A stretch of 64,000 nucleotides of DNA, taken from assembly GCA_004367505.1 (NCBI GenBank), contig SFCB01000201.1, forward strand, positions 1-64,000, given 5' to 3'. A model generated the notes under the pieces. That model did no database searches, was not told the origin of the DNA, and was given only the letters and a program-made list of their open reading frames with translations. This DNA is from Chloroflexi bacterium OHK40. Lineage in GTDB: Bacteria; Chloroflexota; Chloroflexia; Chloroflexales; Chloroflexaceae. The position numbers were made by a program, and so were the translations under genes. Positions 9,480 through 21,452 of the stretch are shown here, piece by piece; positions within the stretch are counted from its first letter, which is position 1, and each line of letters opens with the position of its first letter.

Positions 9480-10442
9480 ATGTCACCCGTATCGACGCCT
9501 CGGCGCGTGCTGCTCGATACCGACCCCGGCATCGATGATGCCCTGGCGATCCTGCTCGGCCTGGCCTCACCCGAGATCGAGTTGGCCGCTCTCACCGTCG
9601 TCCATGGCAACTGCACCCTGTCGGAAGCCGTCGCAAATGCGCTGGCGGTGCTCGAACTGGGCGGCGCCCCCGGGCTGCCCGTGGCCGTCGGCTGCGACCG
9701 CCCGCTCCTCCGCCCGCCCTACACCGCTCCGGAGACCCACGGCATGACCGGCCTGGGCTACGCCCGGCTGCCGGTCGCCGGCGCCACGCCTGTGGCGGAG
9801 CATGCAGTGGACCTGCTGATCCGCGAGATCATGGCCGCACCGGGCGAGGTGACGCTCGTCGCCGTCGGGCCGCTGACGAATGTGGCCCTGGCCCTGCGCA
9901 AGGAGCCGCGCATCGCCGGGGCGGTGCGCGACTGTATCGTAATGGGTGGCGCCTTCCACTGCGATGGCAACACCATCCCGCTCGCCGAGTTCAACATCTA
10001 CGTGGATCCACACGCCGCGCAGATCGTGCTCGACAGCGGCATGCCGCTCACCCTCATGCCCTGGGATATCACCAGCCGGGTGCAGCTGATGCAGTCCGAC
10101 GTCGATCGGCTGCTGGCCCGTGGCGGCCCGATCGCGGCATTCATCGCTGAGGCTACCCGTTTCTACATCGAGTTCCACCGCAGCCACTTCGGCTGGGTGG
10201 GCTGTTCGATCAACGACCCAGCAGCGCTGGCGCTGCTGTGGTGGCCGGAACTGGCCCGTGTGCGCGAGCTGCACGTGGCGGTGGAGCTGACGAGCGAGCT
10301 GACGATGGGCCAGACGGTGGGGGATTTCCTCGGCAAGGCCGGGCGGGCGCCGAATGTGCGTCTGGTCGAGCAGTTCGACGGCCCCGAGTTCGTGCGGCGC
10401 TTCGTTGAGCGCATGGAGGCGCTGATCGACCGGGTGCGTTGA
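9480..10442 (+). CDS. Nucleoside hydrolase (inosine-uridine preferring type)
   Basis: RVLLDTDPGIDDALAILL, VAVGPLTNVALAL, EFNIYVDPHAAQIV. Confidence 0.92.
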   Translation: MSPVSTPRRVLLDTDPGIDDALAILLGLASPEIELAALTVVHGNCTLSEAVANALAVLELGGAPGLPVAVGCDRPLLRPPYTAPETHGMTGLGYARLPVAGATPVAEHAVDLLIREIMAAPGEVTLVAVGPLTNVALALRKEPRIAGAVRDCIVMGGAFHCDGNTIPLAEFNIYVDPHAAQIVLDSGMPLTLMPWDITSRVQLMQSDVDRLLARGGPIAAFIAEATRFYIEFHRSHFGWVGCSINDPAALALLWWPELARVRELHVAVELTSELTMGQTVGDFLGKAGRAPNVRLVEQFDGPEFVRRFVERMEALIDRVR

Positions 10443-10457
10443 GCCGCCTGGTGCCGG

Positions 10458-12026
10458 TTAGCCCGTCGGCTGGCGCCCCACCCGCGCCCGCAGTGCCCCG
10501 AGGAAGAAGCCCAGGGCCTCGAGGCGGAGGGCCACGCAGAGCCCGAAGTAGGCGGCGGCGCCGGTGGCGGCCGCCAGGGGCACCAGGGCCGCAGCGGGGA
10601 GTCCGGCGCCGATGGCTGTGACCCCGAGCACCGCCAGGGCCATCAGCGTGCTGGCCAGCAGGCCCTTGAGGGCCGCCTCGCCGAGCCGCAGGCCGCTCAG
10701 AGGCACCTCACGCCGGAGCAGCGCATAGGTGATCAGCGCGTGGCCGATCCACTGGGCCGAGTTGGCGGCCACCAGGGCGAGGAAACTATCGGTGAGCCAG
10801 AGCAACGGCAGCGCTGCCAGCAGATAGCAGCCGATTGCTGCTCCCTGGATCAGGTTGGGCGTGAGCGTATTCTTGCGGGCGTAGAATGCAAAGATCAGCA
10901 CCTGGTCCAGCGCGGCCGCCGGTAGCCCCGGCAGATACCAGAGCAGTGCCAGCGCGGTGACCGTAGTGTCCGTTGCGACGAAGGCGCCACGCTCGAAGAC
11001 CAGGGCAGTGATCGGGCCAGCCAGGGCCGCCAACCCGGCGGTTGCCGGGAGGATCAGCAGGAGCACCACCTTCAGGCCCATCGCCAGGGTGGCGCGAAAG
11101 CTCGCCTCGTCGCCTGTGGCGCTCTGCCGCGCGAGGGTGGGCAGCACTGCCAGCGACACCGCCGAGGCCACCAGCCCGAGCGGGAACTGGATGAGCGTCG
11201 TGGCATAGCGCATCGTCGCGAGGGCCGCCGTGTACCCGGAGGCCAGCCAGCGGTCAACAAGCGTGCCGAGGATGGAAAAGCCGATGCCCAGGGCCACCGG
11301 CGCGTAGAGGCGAACGATCCGTCGCACCGCCGGATGGCGGGTGCCCGGGCCGCGCCGCAGCCGGGCGCCACGCAGCCCCGGAAGTTGCAGCGCGACCTGG
11401 CCAAGCGCCCCGATCAGCGCGCCGGCCGCCAGGCTGTTGATCCCAAGCCTGTCCTGCAGGAGCACGACCCCCAGCACCATGCCCAGGTTGAAGACAACCA
11501 TCACGAAGGCTGGCAGCAGGAAGCGTCGCTGAGCGTGGAGTACCGCAGTGGCCAGGCCGCTGATCCCCATCAGCAGCACGGCGGGCATGAGCAGACGCAC
11601 CAGGGGGGTAGCCAGCGCGCGCAGCTCGCCCTGCTCCGGGCGCGTGAGCAGCGCCACAAGCGTGGGCGCCTGCCAGACAGCCAGTGCCGTGAGCGCCGTC
11701 AGGGCCGCCAGGGCGATCGTCAGCACCCCGGAGACAATGCGCCAGAACTCATCGGGCTCGCCTTCGGCGTACTCCGAGAAGACCGGAACGAGGGCCGCGC
11801 TGACTGCGCCGGCGATCAGCAGATCGTAGACGGTATTGGGCACCGTCCACGCGATCTGGAAGGCGTCCACCTCGACGCCGCGCCCGAAGTAGTAGGCGAT
11901 GATCGGCTCGCGCACGAAGCCCACCGCCCGGCTGGCGATATTGCCCACCGCGATCAGCAGCGCGGCCACAGCCACCCCGCGCATCGCGCTGGCCGGCCGG
12001 GTCGTCGGGGCGCCTGGCTCCCTCAC
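10458..12026 (-). CDS. murJ: Lipid II flippase MurJ/MviN family
   Basis: IASRAVGFVREPIIAYYFGRGVEVDAFQIAWTVPN; multiple TM segments; ~522 aa. Confidence 0.88.
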   Translation of the reverse strand: MREPGAPTTRPASAMRGVAVAALLIAVGNIASRAVGFVREPIIAYYFGRGVEVDAFQIAWTVPNTVYDLLIAGAVSAALVPVFSEYAEGEPDEFWRIVSGVLTIALAALTALTALAVWQAPTLVALLTRPEQGELRALATPLVRLLMPAVLLMGISGLATAVLHAQRRFLLPAFVMVVFNLGMVLGVVLLQDRLGINSLAAGALIGALGQVALQLPGLRGARLRRGPGTRHPAVRRIVRLYAPVALGIGFSILGTLVDRWLASGYTAALATMRYATTLIQFPLGLVASAVSLAVLPTLARQSATGDEASFRATLAMGLKVVLLLILPATAGLAALAGPITALVFERGAFVATDTTVTALALLWYLPGLPAAALDQVLIFAFYARKNTLTPNLIQGAAIGCYLLAALPLLWLTDSFLALVAANSAQWIGHALITYALLRREVPLSGLRLGEAALKGLLASTLMALAVLGVTAIGAGLPAAALVPLAAATGAAAYFGLCVALRLEALGFFLGALRARVGRQPTG

Positions 12027-12135
12027 GGCACTGTCGCTCGGATGGCTTCACGCCTGCGCGCAGGGCGCGGCCACCGTGATGGCAGCAGCATGCCCTGACG
12101 CACGCGTGCCCTTGCCGTGGAATAGGCCCGGATGC

Positions 12136-13236
12136 TCATTCGCCGCCAGCGGTCGAGATCGCGCTACCGGTGAACTGGCTCACGAGGCGCCGTAGCGCTC
12201 TCGGCTCCGCCGCAAAGGTCGCCGGGTCGCGCAGTTCGACGATCGCGCTCGAATCAATCGCGTAGCGCAACACATCGTCGGGGCTGACGCCGCGCGCAAA
12301 CCCGGCAACTTCGAGCATGCGGCTGCGGCTCAGATCAGTTTGCACATAGCCCCGCAGGGCGCCCGTATAGTCGTCGAGGCTGGTCAGCTGCTGGAGGAGG
12401 CCCCGCTCGCGAATGCGGTCGAAGATCGCCATCAGCACGAGTTGCTGGCGCTGATTGCGCCCGAAGTCGCTGTCGGCGTGGCGGGTGCGGGCGTAGATCA
12501 GCGCGCGCTCGCCGTCCATATGCTGGGGGCCCGCGCGAAAGCGAACCTCGATCGTCTGGTAGTCGGCGGTTGGGTAGGCCGGATCGTACAGCGCCTCAGG
12601 GACATCGACCGTGATCCCGCCGAGTTGGTCGATCAGCGTCTCGAAGCCCTGGAAGTTGATCAGCACAAAGTTGTCGACATCGACGCCGACGAGGCGGGCG
12701 ACAGTGGCCTTGGCTACTACCGCGCCACCGCCAGGACCGTAGCGCTTCTCGCCGATGGCGTACGCGGCATTGATCCGGCCCTCGCCGCCCCCGGCGTAGG
12801 GTACCCACAGGTCCCGGGGGATCGAGAGCATGCTCACCCGGCCAGTGTCGCGGGCGATCCGCACCAGCACGATCGCGTCGGTGCGCGTGGGCTCCGTGTC
12901 TTCGGCGCGAGCATCGGTGCCGAGCAGCAGGACGCTGAGCGTCTCGGTGCTCAGACCCGGGGCCTCGTCGGGCGGGCTGGAGGCTACTGACTGCGGGACG
13001 GTAGGCGGCGCCGAAACGGGCGCCTCGGTTGCCGGTGTGCCATCGGCTGGGACGACCGGATCGGCGGCGAGGGGCAGTTCAGTGGGCAGGTCAATGGCGG
13101 CGGGGGTGACGATCATCGAGTCAAGATCCGCGAGTGCCTGTCGCCATTCCAGGGCGAGGCGCAGCATCGTGGCCGCCAGTATCAGGCTGACTGCGAGGAC
13201 GGCGCCAAGCGCGAGGCGCCTGCGAAGTGGGGGCAT
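12136..13236 (-). CDS. LytR-CpsA-Psr (LCP) family cell-envelope transferase
   Basis: VLLLGTDARAEDTEPTRTDAIVLVRI, SIPRDLWVPYAGGGEGRINAAYAIG, GGITVDVPEALYDP; start MPPLRRRLALG. Confidence 0.9.
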   Translation of the reverse strand: MPPLRRRLALGAVLAVSLILAATMLRLALEWRQALADLDSMIVTPAAIDLPTELPLAADPVVPADGTPATEAPVSAPPTVPQSVASSPPDEAPGLSTETLSVLLLGTDARAEDTEPTRTDAIVLVRIARDTGRVSMLSIPRDLWVPYAGGGEGRINAAYAIGEKRYGPGGGAVVAKATVARLVGVDVDNFVLINFQGFETLIDQLGGITVDVPEALYDPAYPTADYQTIEVRFRAGPQHMDGERALIYARTRHADSDFGRNQRQQLVLMAIFDRIRERGLLQQLTSLDDYTGALRGYVQTDLSRSRMLEVAGFARGVSPDDVLRYAIDSSAIVELRDPATFAAEPRALRRLVSQFTGSAISTAGGE

Positions 13237-13434
13237 ACCTCCTGATCTCCACCCTACAGAGCAGCGATTACGAACTACTATACCATAGTTCCTCAGGCCC
13301 CCAACGGCCGGGGGACTGAAATTGGGCTGACGGCCCGCTGAGCCTTCCGGGCCTGAAGCAACCCCTGCCGAGCCGAGCGCAGGCGCGGCCACAGGGCGAC
13401 GCGGTGCTGGCTGCATGCCGTGGATCGGCCCGCG

Positions 13435-14259
13435 CTACGCGAGCAAGCCAACATCCCCCGCCGATACGGTTCGCAGCGCGCCCGTTGCCTCCCGTACCAG
13501 GAGTGACCCACGGGCATCGACGTCTTCGGCCAGGCCGCGTACCGGGCCTCCGGGCGTCTCGACGAGCACCTCCTGGCCGATGGTGCTCAGGCGGCCGCGC
13601 CAGGCGGCAAAGAGCCCATCGCGTTCGCCCCGAGCCAGCCGGGCGTGCCAGGCGTCGAGCCGGCGCAGCAGTGCGCGGAGCAACTCCAGGCGCGAGACGG
13701 GCCTCCCGCTCGCGGCAACGAGGCTGGTGGCCGGGTAGCGCAGTCGCTCGCTGGGAGGGGCCGCGCTCACGTTCACCCCACAGCCGATGATCGCCCACTC
13801 GATCCCGGCGGCGCCGGTACTCACCTCGAGCAGCAATCCCGCCGCCTTGGCCAAGCCCCCCCCCTGCTGTGCCAGCATCACGTCGTTGGGCCACTTCAGA
13901 CTCGGGCGGAGCGGCCCGATCATCTCGATGGCCTCGCACAGGGCCACGGCGGCCATCCAGACGAGGGCCGGCCCGTGCTCTGGCGGCAGCCAGGTGGGGC
14001 GGAAGGCGAGCGACATCAGCAGCGCCGACCCGGCTGGCGCCTCCCACGGGCGCCCCATCCGCCCACGGCCAGCGGTCTGTACATCTGCCACCACCAGCAG
14101 CGGTAGCGCATCTGCCGGAAGGGTCCGCAGCAAGTCGCGTGCCACATCCATCGTCGAGCCGACGGCCTCATAGCAGCGGATCGTCTGTGGTAGCGCCGCT
14201 GTGCGAAGATCTTCCGCAATCGCCGTTGGATCAAGTGTTTCACTAGTCATCGTCCTCAT
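13435..14259 (-). CDS. birA: Biotin--[acetyl-CoA carboxylase] ligase
   Basis: [51 protein letters not shown]. Confidence 0.88.
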   Translation of the reverse strand: MRTMTSETLDPTAIAEDLRTAALPQTIRCYEAVGSTMDVARDLLRTLPADALPLLVVADVQTAGRGRMGRPWEAPAGSALLMSLAFRPTWLPPEHGPALVWMAAVALCEAIEMIGPLRPSLKWPNDVMLAQQGGGLAKAAGLLLEVSTGAAGIEWAIIGCGVNVSAAPPSERLRYPATSLVAASGRPVSRLELLRALLRRLDAWHARLARGERDGLFAAWRGRLSTIGQEVLVETPGGPVRGLAEDVDARGSLLVREATGALRTVSAGDVGLLA

Positions 14260-14298
14260 TGTACCAGCCCGAGGTACGCTCAGGAAGGAGCAGCGCCT

Positions 14299-17200
14299 GT
14301 GGAGCAGCCGGTCGATATCCTCTGGGTTGTCCTCTGTGCCGGCCTCGTCTTCACTATGCAGGCGGGCTTTATGTGCCTGGAGGCGGGAGTCACGCGGCGC
14401 AAGAACAATATCAACGTCGCGATGAAGAACCTCACCGACTTCGGTATCTCGACGCTGGTCTACTGGCTCTTTGGCTTCGGGCTGATGTTTGGCGTAAGCC
14501 TGGGCGGCCTGATCGGCAGCAGCCAGTTTGCCCCTGATCTAGGAGTTGTCGGCCCGCAGTTCGCGGCCTTCGCTCTTTTCCAGGCGATGTTCTGCGGCAC
14601 CGCCGCCACCATCCTCGCGGGGGCCGTGGCCGAGCGCATGCGCTTCAGCGCCTACCTGGTGCTGATGGTGATCGTAGCCGGCCTGACCTACCCGATCTTC
14701 GGCCACTGGGCCTGGAACCCGGGATCGCCCGGCGCCGACGGCTGGCTCAAGCAGCTGGGATTCGTGGATTTCGCCGGCTCGTCGGTGGTCCACAGCTTTG
14801 CCGGTTGGACCTCTCTGGCCGCAGTGCTGGTGCTTGGGCCACGGCTCGGGCGCTTCCCCAAGGACGGCCCGCCGGCCCGCATGCAGGGCGCCGATATTCC
14901 CCTCGCCACGCTCGGTACGCTCATCCTCTGGTTCGGGTGGTTCGGTTTCAATGGCGGTAGCACCCTGGCCTTCACCGAGCGGGTGCCGGCGGTGCTGGTC
15001 AACACCGCGATTGCCGGATCGGCTGGCCTCACCGCCACACTGCTGGTAGGCTGGCGCCTGCGGGGCCGCGCCGAGGTCGATCTGGCCCTCAACGGTGCTC
15101 TCGCCGGGCTAGTCGCGGTGACGGCAAATGCCCACGTCGTCTCCACCGCCGAGGCGCTGCTGGTTGGCGCCGTGGGCGGTGTGCTGATGCTCGCCTGCGA
15201 CTACCTGCTGCTGTGGCTGCGTATCGACGATGCCGTCGGCGCCATTCCCGTCCATCTGGCTGCTGGCATCTGGGGTACGCTGGCGGTGGCCCTCTTCGGC
15301 GACCCGGCCCTGCTCGGTACCGGCCGCTCCTGGGTGGAGCAGTTCGGCGTGCAGTTGCTGGGCGTGGTCATTTGTGCCGTCTGGACCTTCCCCGTCACCT
15401 ACCTGCTCATGCGCCTGCTCGACCGGGTCTTCCCCTTCCGCGCGCCGCCCGGCGATGAAGAGCTCGGCCTGAATGTCTCCGAACACGGCGCCACCACCGA
15501 TCTGCTGGAGCTCTTCATGGTCATGGATCGCCAGCAGCGCACGGGCGATCTGAGCCTGCGCGTGCCGGTGGAGCCTTTTACCGAGGTGGGGCAGATCGCC
15601 GCGCGCTACAACAGCGTCATGGAGACCCTCGAGCGGGCGATTGCTCGCACCGAGACGATCGTCAAGACGGCCATGGACGGCATCATCACCTTCGGCAAGG
15701 ACAACCTGGGGATCATCACGCTCAACCCGGCCGCCGAGATGATCTTCGGGCTTGGCGCCGCCGGTGCGGTGGGCCGGCCGGTGCTGAGCCTGCTGGCTCC
15801 GGGCCAGCCGGTGGACGCGGCGGCGATCGCCGAAACGGCGGCCAGTGGCGCCCGGCGCGAGGTGCTGGGCCAGCGCGCCGATGGCAGCACCTTCCCCCTG
15901 GAAGTGGTGGTGACGGAGGCCCGGGTGGGCAAGGAGCCCTTCTACACGGGCACCTTCCGCGACATAACCGAGCGCAAACGCTACGAGGCGGCGCTCGTGC
16001 GAGCTAAAGAGGACGCCGAGGCCGCCAGCCGGGCCAAGAGTACCTTCCTTGCCAACATGAGCCACGAGCTGCGTACGCCGCTCAACGCGATCATCGGCTA
16101 CTCCGAGATGTTGCGGGAGGAGGCCGAGGATCTGGGCTACGAAGATCTGGCCCCCGATCTGGAGAAGATCGGCACGGCTGGTAAGCACCTGCTCGAGCTG
16201 ATCAATAACATCCTCGACCTCTCCAAGATCGAGGCGGGCCGCATGGATCTCTTCTACGAGCGCTTCCCGGTGGCGCGGGTGATCGACGAAGTGGTTGCCA
16301 CCGCTACCCCGCTGGTAGAGCGTAACCACAGCCGGCTCGTGGTCGAGCAGAGCGGCGATCTGGGTAGCATGCACGCCGACCTGACCAAAGTGCGCCAGGT
16401 GCTGCTCAACCTACTCTCGAATGCCGCCAAGTTTACCGATGAGGGCGTGGTGACCCTGCGCGTCGCCCGGGCGGCCATGGCCGGCGACGGGCGCGCGGCG
16501 ATCATCTTCACCGTGAGCGACACCGGGATCGGCATGACGCCCGAGCAACTTGGCCGGCTCTTCCAGGACTTCACGCAGGCCGACGCCAGCACCACACGCA
16601 GATACGGCGGCACCGGTCTGGGCCTGAGCATCAGCCGGCGCTTCTGCCAGATGATGGGCGGCGATATTACCGTGGCCAGCGAGCCGGGCCAGGGCTCGAC
16701 CTTTACCGTCGTGTTGCCTGCCGGGGCGGATGCGAGCGCCGATGGAGCCGCGAGTGCCAGCCAGAGTGCCCCGGCGACCATGGGCGGAACGGGGGCCGTT
16801 GTTCTGGTGATCGACGACGACCCCCTGGCTCGCGAGCTGATCGAGCGTACCCTGGCCCGCGAGGGCCTGCACGTGCTAACGGCGGCCAGCGGCGAGGAGG
16901 GGCTGGCGCTGGCCCGGGCCTACATGCCCCAGGCAATCACACTCGATGTGATGATGCCCACCATGGATGGCTGGAGCGTGCTCGCCGAGCTCAAGGCCGA
17001 CCCCCAGCTCGCGGCCATCCCGGTGATCATGCTGACGATGGTGGATGACAAACAACGGGGCTTTGCGCTCGGGGCCGCCGAATACCTGATGAAGCCGATC
17101 GAGCGCGAGCACCTCGTGCGCGTGGTGTCGGCCATCTGTGCGCCGCCGGAGGGTGATGGGACCGCCCCGCACATTCTGGTGGTGGAGGACGATGCGACCA

Positions 17201-17553
17201 CGCGGGAGATGCTGCGGCGCTTGCTGGAGCGCGAAGGCTGGGTGGTGAGCGATGCCGAGAATGGCGAGGTGGCCCTCGGGCGTATGGCCGAGCAGCGGCC
17301 CGATATGATCCTGCTCGACTTGATGATGCCGCGCATGGACGGTTTCGAGCTGATCAGTGCGTTACGCTCGACCACCCTCTGGCGCTCGATTCCGATCGTC
17401 GTGCTCACCGCGATGGATCTGAGCTCCGCCGACCGGCTGCGCCTCAATGGGTATGTGGAGAAGGTGCTGCAAAAGGGCGCCTACCACCACGAGGAGTTGC
17501 TCGACGACGTGCGCAGCCTGGTGCTCGGCTATGTGCGACGACAGCGGCGGTGA
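14299..17553 (+). CDS. Ammonium transporter-PAS-histidine kinase-REC-REC fusion protein
   Basis: Amt domain with [13 protein letters not shown] and [13 protein letters not shown] and HisKA ([20 protein letters not shown]); HATPase; two receivers ([38 protein letters not shown]). GTG start after AGGAAGGAG. Confidence 0.93.
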   Translation: MEQPVDILWVVLCAGLVFTMQAGFMCLEAGVTRRKNNINVAMKNLTDFGISTLVYWLFGFGLMFGVSLGGLIGSSQFAPDLGVVGPQFAAFALFQAMFCGTAATILAGAVAERMRFSAYLVLMVIVAGLTYPIFGHWAWNPGSPGADGWLKQLGFVDFAGSSVVHSFAGWTSLAAVLVLGPRLGRFPKDGPPARMQGADIPLATLGTLILWFGWFGFNGGSTLAFTERVPAVLVNTAIAGSAGLTATLLVGWRLRGRAEVDLALNGALAGLVAVTANAHVVSTAEALLVGAVGGVLMLACDYLLLWLRIDDAVGAIPVHLAAGIWGTLAVALFGDPALLGTGRSWVEQFGVQLLGVVICAVWTFPVTYLLMRLLDRVFPFRAPPGDEELGLNVSEHGATTDLLELFMVMDRQQRTGDLSLRVPVEPFTEVGQIAARYNSVMETLERAIARTETIVKTAMDGIITFGKDNLGIITLNPAAEMIFGLGAAGAVGRPVLSLLAPGQPVDAAAIAETAASGARREVLGQRADGSTFPLEVVVTEARVGKEPFYTGTFRDITERKRYEAALVRAKEDAEAASRAKSTFLANMSHELRTPLNAIIGYSEMLREEAEDLGYEDLAPDLEKIGTAGKHLLELINNILDLSKIEAGRMDLFYERFPVARVIDEVVATATPLVERNHSRLVVEQSGDLGSMHADLTKVRQVLLNLLSNAAKFTDEGVVTLRVARAAMAGDGRAAIIFTVSDTGIGMTPEQLGRLFQDFTQADASTTRRYGGTGLGLSISRRFCQMMGGDITVASEPGQGSTFTVVLPAGADASADGAASASQSAPATMGGTGAVVLVIDDDPLARELIERTLAREGLHVLTAASGEEGLALARAYMPQAITLDVMMPTMDGWSVLAELKADPQLAAIPVIMLTMVDDKQRGFALGAAEYLMKPIEREHLVRVVSAICAPPEGDGTAPHILVVEDDATTREMLRRLLEREGWVVSDAENGEVALGRMAEQRPDMILLDLMMPRMDGFELISALRSTTLWRSIPIVVLTAMDLSSADRLRLNGYVEKVLQKGAYHHEELLDDVRSLVLGYVRRQRR

Positions 17554-17717
17554 GGAGCCTCGGGACGGGGGATCGGCGCGTCAAGGTAGCCTGTACAACG
17601 CCGCCTCGTGGCGCGCGGTGCGCGGTGTGCTATCCTTGTCGCAGCGGCGGCATACAGGGATGCGATGCTCCCGGCGCATGCTGCCCGGCGCGCGTTAGAC
17701 GTGTCAGGGAGGCCCAC

Positions 17718-18287
17718 ATGAGCGATGAGCGGATCTCGCGGCTGCCCGTGCCCGAGGAGTCGGAGTTGCCCGAGGACATTCAGGAGTTGTTTGCAAAGAA
17801 CCGTGAGAAGCCAGGCTTTGTGCCGAATGTCTTCCGGGCCTACAGCCTGCGGCCAGCGGCGCTGCGCGGCTTCGTGGCGCTCTACGACGCGCTGATGGCC
17901 AGCGAGAGTGGGTTGAGCAAGGCTGAGCGTGAAATGATCGCCGTGGTCGTCTCGGCGCTCAACAGCTGCCACTACTGTCTCATCAGCCATGGCGCGGTGT
18001 TGCGGGTGCGCACCAGAGATCCCCGGCTCGCCGATACGATCGCCGCCAACTACCGGGCCGCCGCGCTCACGCCTCGCCAGCGGGCCATGCTCGACTACGC
18101 CGTGAAGGTGACACGGGCCTCGGCCGAGATCGGCGATGGCGATCTGGAGTTGCTGCGCGAGCATGGCTTCAGCGACGAGGAGATCTTCGATATCACGCAG
18201 ATCGCCGCCTTCTTCAACTACAGCAACCGCGTTGCCTCGGCCCTCGGCCAGCGTCCGAACGAGGAGTTCTACGGGATGGCTCGCTGA
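17718..18287 (+). CDS. Carboxymuconolactone decarboxylase/AhpD-like peroxidase-related protein
   Basis: EREMIAVVVSALNSCHYCLISHGAVL (CxxC..H motif). Confidence 0.85.
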   Translation: MSDERISRLPVPEESELPEDIQELFAKNREKPGFVPNVFRAYSLRPAALRGFVALYDALMASESGLSKAEREMIAVVVSALNSCHYCLISHGAVLRVRTRDPRLADTIAANYRAAALTPRQRAMLDYAVKVTRASAEIGDGDLELLREHGFSDEEIFDITQIAAFFNYSNRVASALGQRPNEEFYGMAR

Positions 18288-18332
18288 ACACCTGCGTATG
18301 GAGTGCGCGGCGGTGAGCCCGGAGCCTGCGCG

Positions 18333-19253
18333 CTATCGAACGAGGCTCTCCCGGTCCAGGGTCTGGTCGGCGAAGGAGTCCGGGTCCTCGATCGGCTCAA
18401 GGTGCGTAAAGACGGTGGTATTGGCGAGGGCGGCGCGCACATCATGCTCGATCCGCTCGAGCAGGATGTGCCCACGCTGCACGCTCCACGAGCCGGGCAC
18501 GAGGATGTGTACCGAGACGAAGCGCCTGGCGCCGGCCTGGCGGGTGCGCAGGGCGTGGTACTGGACGCCCTCGCGCTCGCTGTATGCCTGGAGCACGGCG
18601 ATCACCCGGTCGCGCTCGGCGGCTGGCAGCGCGGTGTCGAGCAGGCCGAGGACCGAGCGCTGGATGATCCGCGCGCCAGACCAGATGATATTGGCGGCGA
18701 CGATCAGCGCGATGATCGGGTCGAGCCGCTGCCAGCCGGTCAGGGCTACGGCGGCCACGCCGAGCACCACGCCCACCGACGTCCAGACGTCGGTCATGAG
18801 GTGGTGGGCGTCGGCTTCGAGCGTGATCGAACGGTAGTGGCGGCCCGCCTGGAGGAGCACGCGAGCAACGAGCAGATTGATCGCGGAGGCGGCCACGGAG
18901 ATTGCGAGGCCGAGCCCCACCTGCTCGATCGGCTCGGGGCTGCGCAGGCGCCCGATGGCAGTGTAGGCGATACTCCCCGCTGCCAGCAGGATCAGGCCAC
19001 CCTCCACGCCGCTGGAGAAATACTCGGCCTTGTCGTGGCCATAGGCGTGGTCCTCGTCGGGCGGTCGGGCAGCCACGCTCAGCACCACCAGAGCCACCAG
19101 GGCCGCCACGAGGTTGACGAGCGACTCCAGGGCGTCGGAGAGCAGGCCTACCGAGCCCGTGATCAGGTAGGCGCCCGCCTTCAGACTGATCGTTGCCAGG
19201 GCGGCGCCGATCGAGAGCCAGGCATAACGCGCCAGCGAGGCCCGGCCCGTCAC
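18333..19253 (-). CDS. Cation diffusion facilitator transporter
   Basis: [66 protein letters not shown]. Confidence 0.92.
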   Translation of the reverse strand: MTGRASLARYAWLSIGAALATISLKAGAYLITGSVGLLSDALESLVNLVAALVALVVLSVAARPPDEDHAYGHDKAEYFSSGVEGGLILLAAGSIAYTAIGRLRSPEPIEQVGLGLAISVAASAINLLVARVLLQAGRHYRSITLEADAHHLMTDVWTSVGVVLGVAAVALTGWQRLDPIIALIVAANIIWSGARIIQRSVLGLLDTALPAAERDRVIAVLQAYSEREGVQYHALRTRQAGARRFVSVHILVPGSWSVQRGHILLERIEHDVRAALANTTVFTHLEPIEDPDSFADQTLDRESLVR

Positions 19254-20431
19254 ACCGCCTCGATTGCCAGCGCCACCGCCTCGCCGCCGCCCAGGCAGAG
19301 CGAGGCGATGCCCCGATGGCCGCCGCGTTGGCGCAGGGCGTAGAGCAAGGTCACAAGCACGCGCGCGCCACTGGCGCCGATCGGGTGGCCGAGGGCGATC
19401 GCGCCGCCGTGAACATTCACCCGGTCGGGGTCGAGGCCAGCGGCGCGGATGTTGGCGACAACCTGGGCGGCGAAGGCCTCGTTGATCTCGAAGAGGTCGT
19501 AGTCGTCGATCGTCGTGCCGGCCCGATCCATCAGGCGGGCAATGGCGAGGGGCGGCGCCGTGAAAAGCTCCAGGGGCGCCACGGCGGCCTGGGCGGCGTG
19601 ATCCACCCGGCCCAGCGGGCGGAGGCCGAGCCGGGTGGCACGGCGCTCACTCATCAGCAGGAGGGCCGCCGCGCCATCGGTGATCCCGGGGGCGTTGCCA
19701 GCGGTGACGGAGCCATCCTCGGCGAAGGCCGGGCGAAGCTTGGCGAGGGCCTGCAGGCTGGTGTCCCGGCGGGGGCCTTCGTCGGCGGTGACCACGGTGA
19801 GCTTGCCCTTCGGGCCGGGTACCTGCACCGGCACAAGCTCATCGGCGAAAAGGCCAGCGTCCTGAGCGGCGATCGCCCGCTCGTGGGAGCTGAGCGCGTA
19901 GGTGTCCTGGTGCTGGCGGCTAACGTGCTGGGTGCGGGCGATCCACTCGGCGCTGTTCCCCATGTGGTGATGCTCAAAGGCGCACCAGAGCCCATCGTGC
20001 ACCACGGCATCGAGCAGTTCGCCGTGGCCGAGGCGGTAGCCGTGGCGGGCGCCGGGCAACAGGTAGGGGGCGCCGCTCATATGCTCCATACCGCCGGCGA
20101 TGATCGCCTCGGCCTCGCCGCTGCGGATGAGGGCCGCGCCGAGCATCACGGCCTTGAGGCCGCTGCCGCAGACCTTGTTGATCGTGAGGGCGCCCACGCT
20201 GCTGGGCAGGCCGCCCCGGAGCGCGGCCTGGCGTGCCGGGGCCTGGCCGAGCCCGGCGCTCACGACGTTGCCCATAATGCACTCGTCGATGCCCGCCGGA
20301 TCTACCCCGGCCCGCTCGACCACGGCCCGCACCACAGCCGCGCCGAGGTCGGCGGCGCCGAGGCCCGCGTAGGCCCCGTTGAACTTGCCGATCGGCGTGC
20401 GCGCCGCAGCCACGATCACCACATCCTGCAT
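19250..20431 (-). CDS. Acetyl-CoA C-acetyltransferase (thiolase)
   Basis: [60 protein letters not shown]. Confidence 0.93.
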   Translation of the reverse strand: MQDVVIVAAARTPIGKFNGAYAGLGAADLGAAVVRAVVERAGVDPAGIDECIMGNVVSAGLGQAPARQAALRGGLPSSVGALTINKVCGSGLKAVMLGAALIRSGEAEAIIAGGMEHMSGAPYLLPGARHGYRLGHGELLDAVVHDGLWCAFEHHHMGNSAEWIARTQHVSRQHQDTYALSSHERAIAAQDAGLFADELVPVQVPGPKGKLTVVTADEGPRRDTSLQALAKLRPAFAEDGSVTAGNAPGITDGAAALLLMSERRATRLGLRPLGRVDHAAQAAVAPLELFTAPPLAIARLMDRAGTTIDDYDLFEINEAFAAQVVANIRAAGLDPDRVNVHGGAIALGHPIGASGARVLVTLLYALRQRGGHRGIASLCLGGGEAVALAIEAV

Positions 20432-20783
20432 ACGCCCTCCTGATGCCGGCCACTTCCTTCCGCTATTATACCGCGCTCACTCGCGGCGCTGTGCGCTGGC
20501 CACACCGGGGCTGATGCACCGCTCACCGGCTCCTCGCCTGCGCGAGAGCAGGGTGCCTCCGTAACACACCTCTGGCTCCACCATCCCACCGCCTCGTGTG
20601 GGGTCGTAGCTACCGGGTCTCCCTGGGATGGCACCCCTCGACCGATAATCCGGCCCCCGGGGTTGTGGCCCTTTTACGCTGCCCCGGTCGTGCGGGTGCT
20701 ATAGTACGGCTCTGGCGGGGCCTGGATCGCTCCGCGCCGAGGGTCTGTGCCTTGTGTAGCACGTGGTCTACAAGGAGGTAGCC

Positions 20784-21452
20784 ATGGTTGTCGGCGAACG
20801 TATGTCGCGCCCGGTGATCACCGTCGCGCCGGAGACTCCATTGCACGACGCGCTGCAACTGATGCGCTCCGAGCGCATCCGCCGCGCCCCGGTTGTGGCT
20901 CATGGCCGGCTGGTCGGGATCGTCTCGATGAAGGATTTGCTCAACGCTTCGCCCTCGCAAGCTACCACTCTGAGCGTCTGGGAGCTCAACTACCTCCTGA
21001 GCAAGCTGACGGTGGAGCCGATCATGACCCGCACCGTGCATACCGTCACCGAGGACGCACCGATCGAAGAGGCGGCGCGGCTGATGGTCGATAAGCGGGT
21101 GGGTGGGCTGCCGGTGCTGCGGGGCGGCGAGGTGGTGGGAATAATCACCGAGACCGATCTGTTCAAGCTCTTTCTGGAGTTGATGGGCGCCCGCGAAAGT
21201 GGCGTGCGGTGCGAGGTGCGCGTCGCCGACCAGCCAGGGGCCCTCGCGCAGCTGACGGGGGCGATCGCGGGGGCGGGCGGGAACATGCTCGCGCTTGGCA
21301 CCTTCGCCGGCGAGAGCCCGGGCCATCGCACCGTCACCTTCAAGGTGGCTGGCCTCGCTCCCGAGGAGCTGCGCAGGCTGGTGCAGCCGCTGGTGGAGCG
21401 TGTGGTGGACGTGCGAGTGAGCCATCCTGCTGGCGCCGCGCAGAGCGAGTGA
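20784..21452 (+). CDS. CBS-domain pair with C-terminal ACT domain (AcuB-like)
   Basis: Two CBS motifs (MSRPVITVAPETPLHDALQLM; IMTRTVHTVTEDAPIEEAARLM) then ACT-like RVADQPGALAQLTGAIAGAGGNML. Confidence 0.85.
   Translation: MVVGERMSRPVITVAPETPLHDALQLMRSERIRRAPVVAHGRLVGIVSMKDLLNASPSQATTLSVWELNYLLSKLTVEPIMTRTVHTVTEDAPIEEAARLMVDKRVGGLPVLRGGEVVGIITETDLFKLFLELMGARESGVRCEVRVADQPGALAQLTGAIAGAGGNMLALGTFAGESPGHRTVTFKVAGLAPEELRRLVQPLVERVVDVRVSHPAGAAQSE

Noticed and set aside
15109-16374. 421-aa minus-strand ORF
   Set aside because: Antisense to the Amt-HK fusion; composition of a shadow frame.
19193-20443. 416-aa + strand ORF
   Set aside because: Antisense to thiolase; shadow frame.
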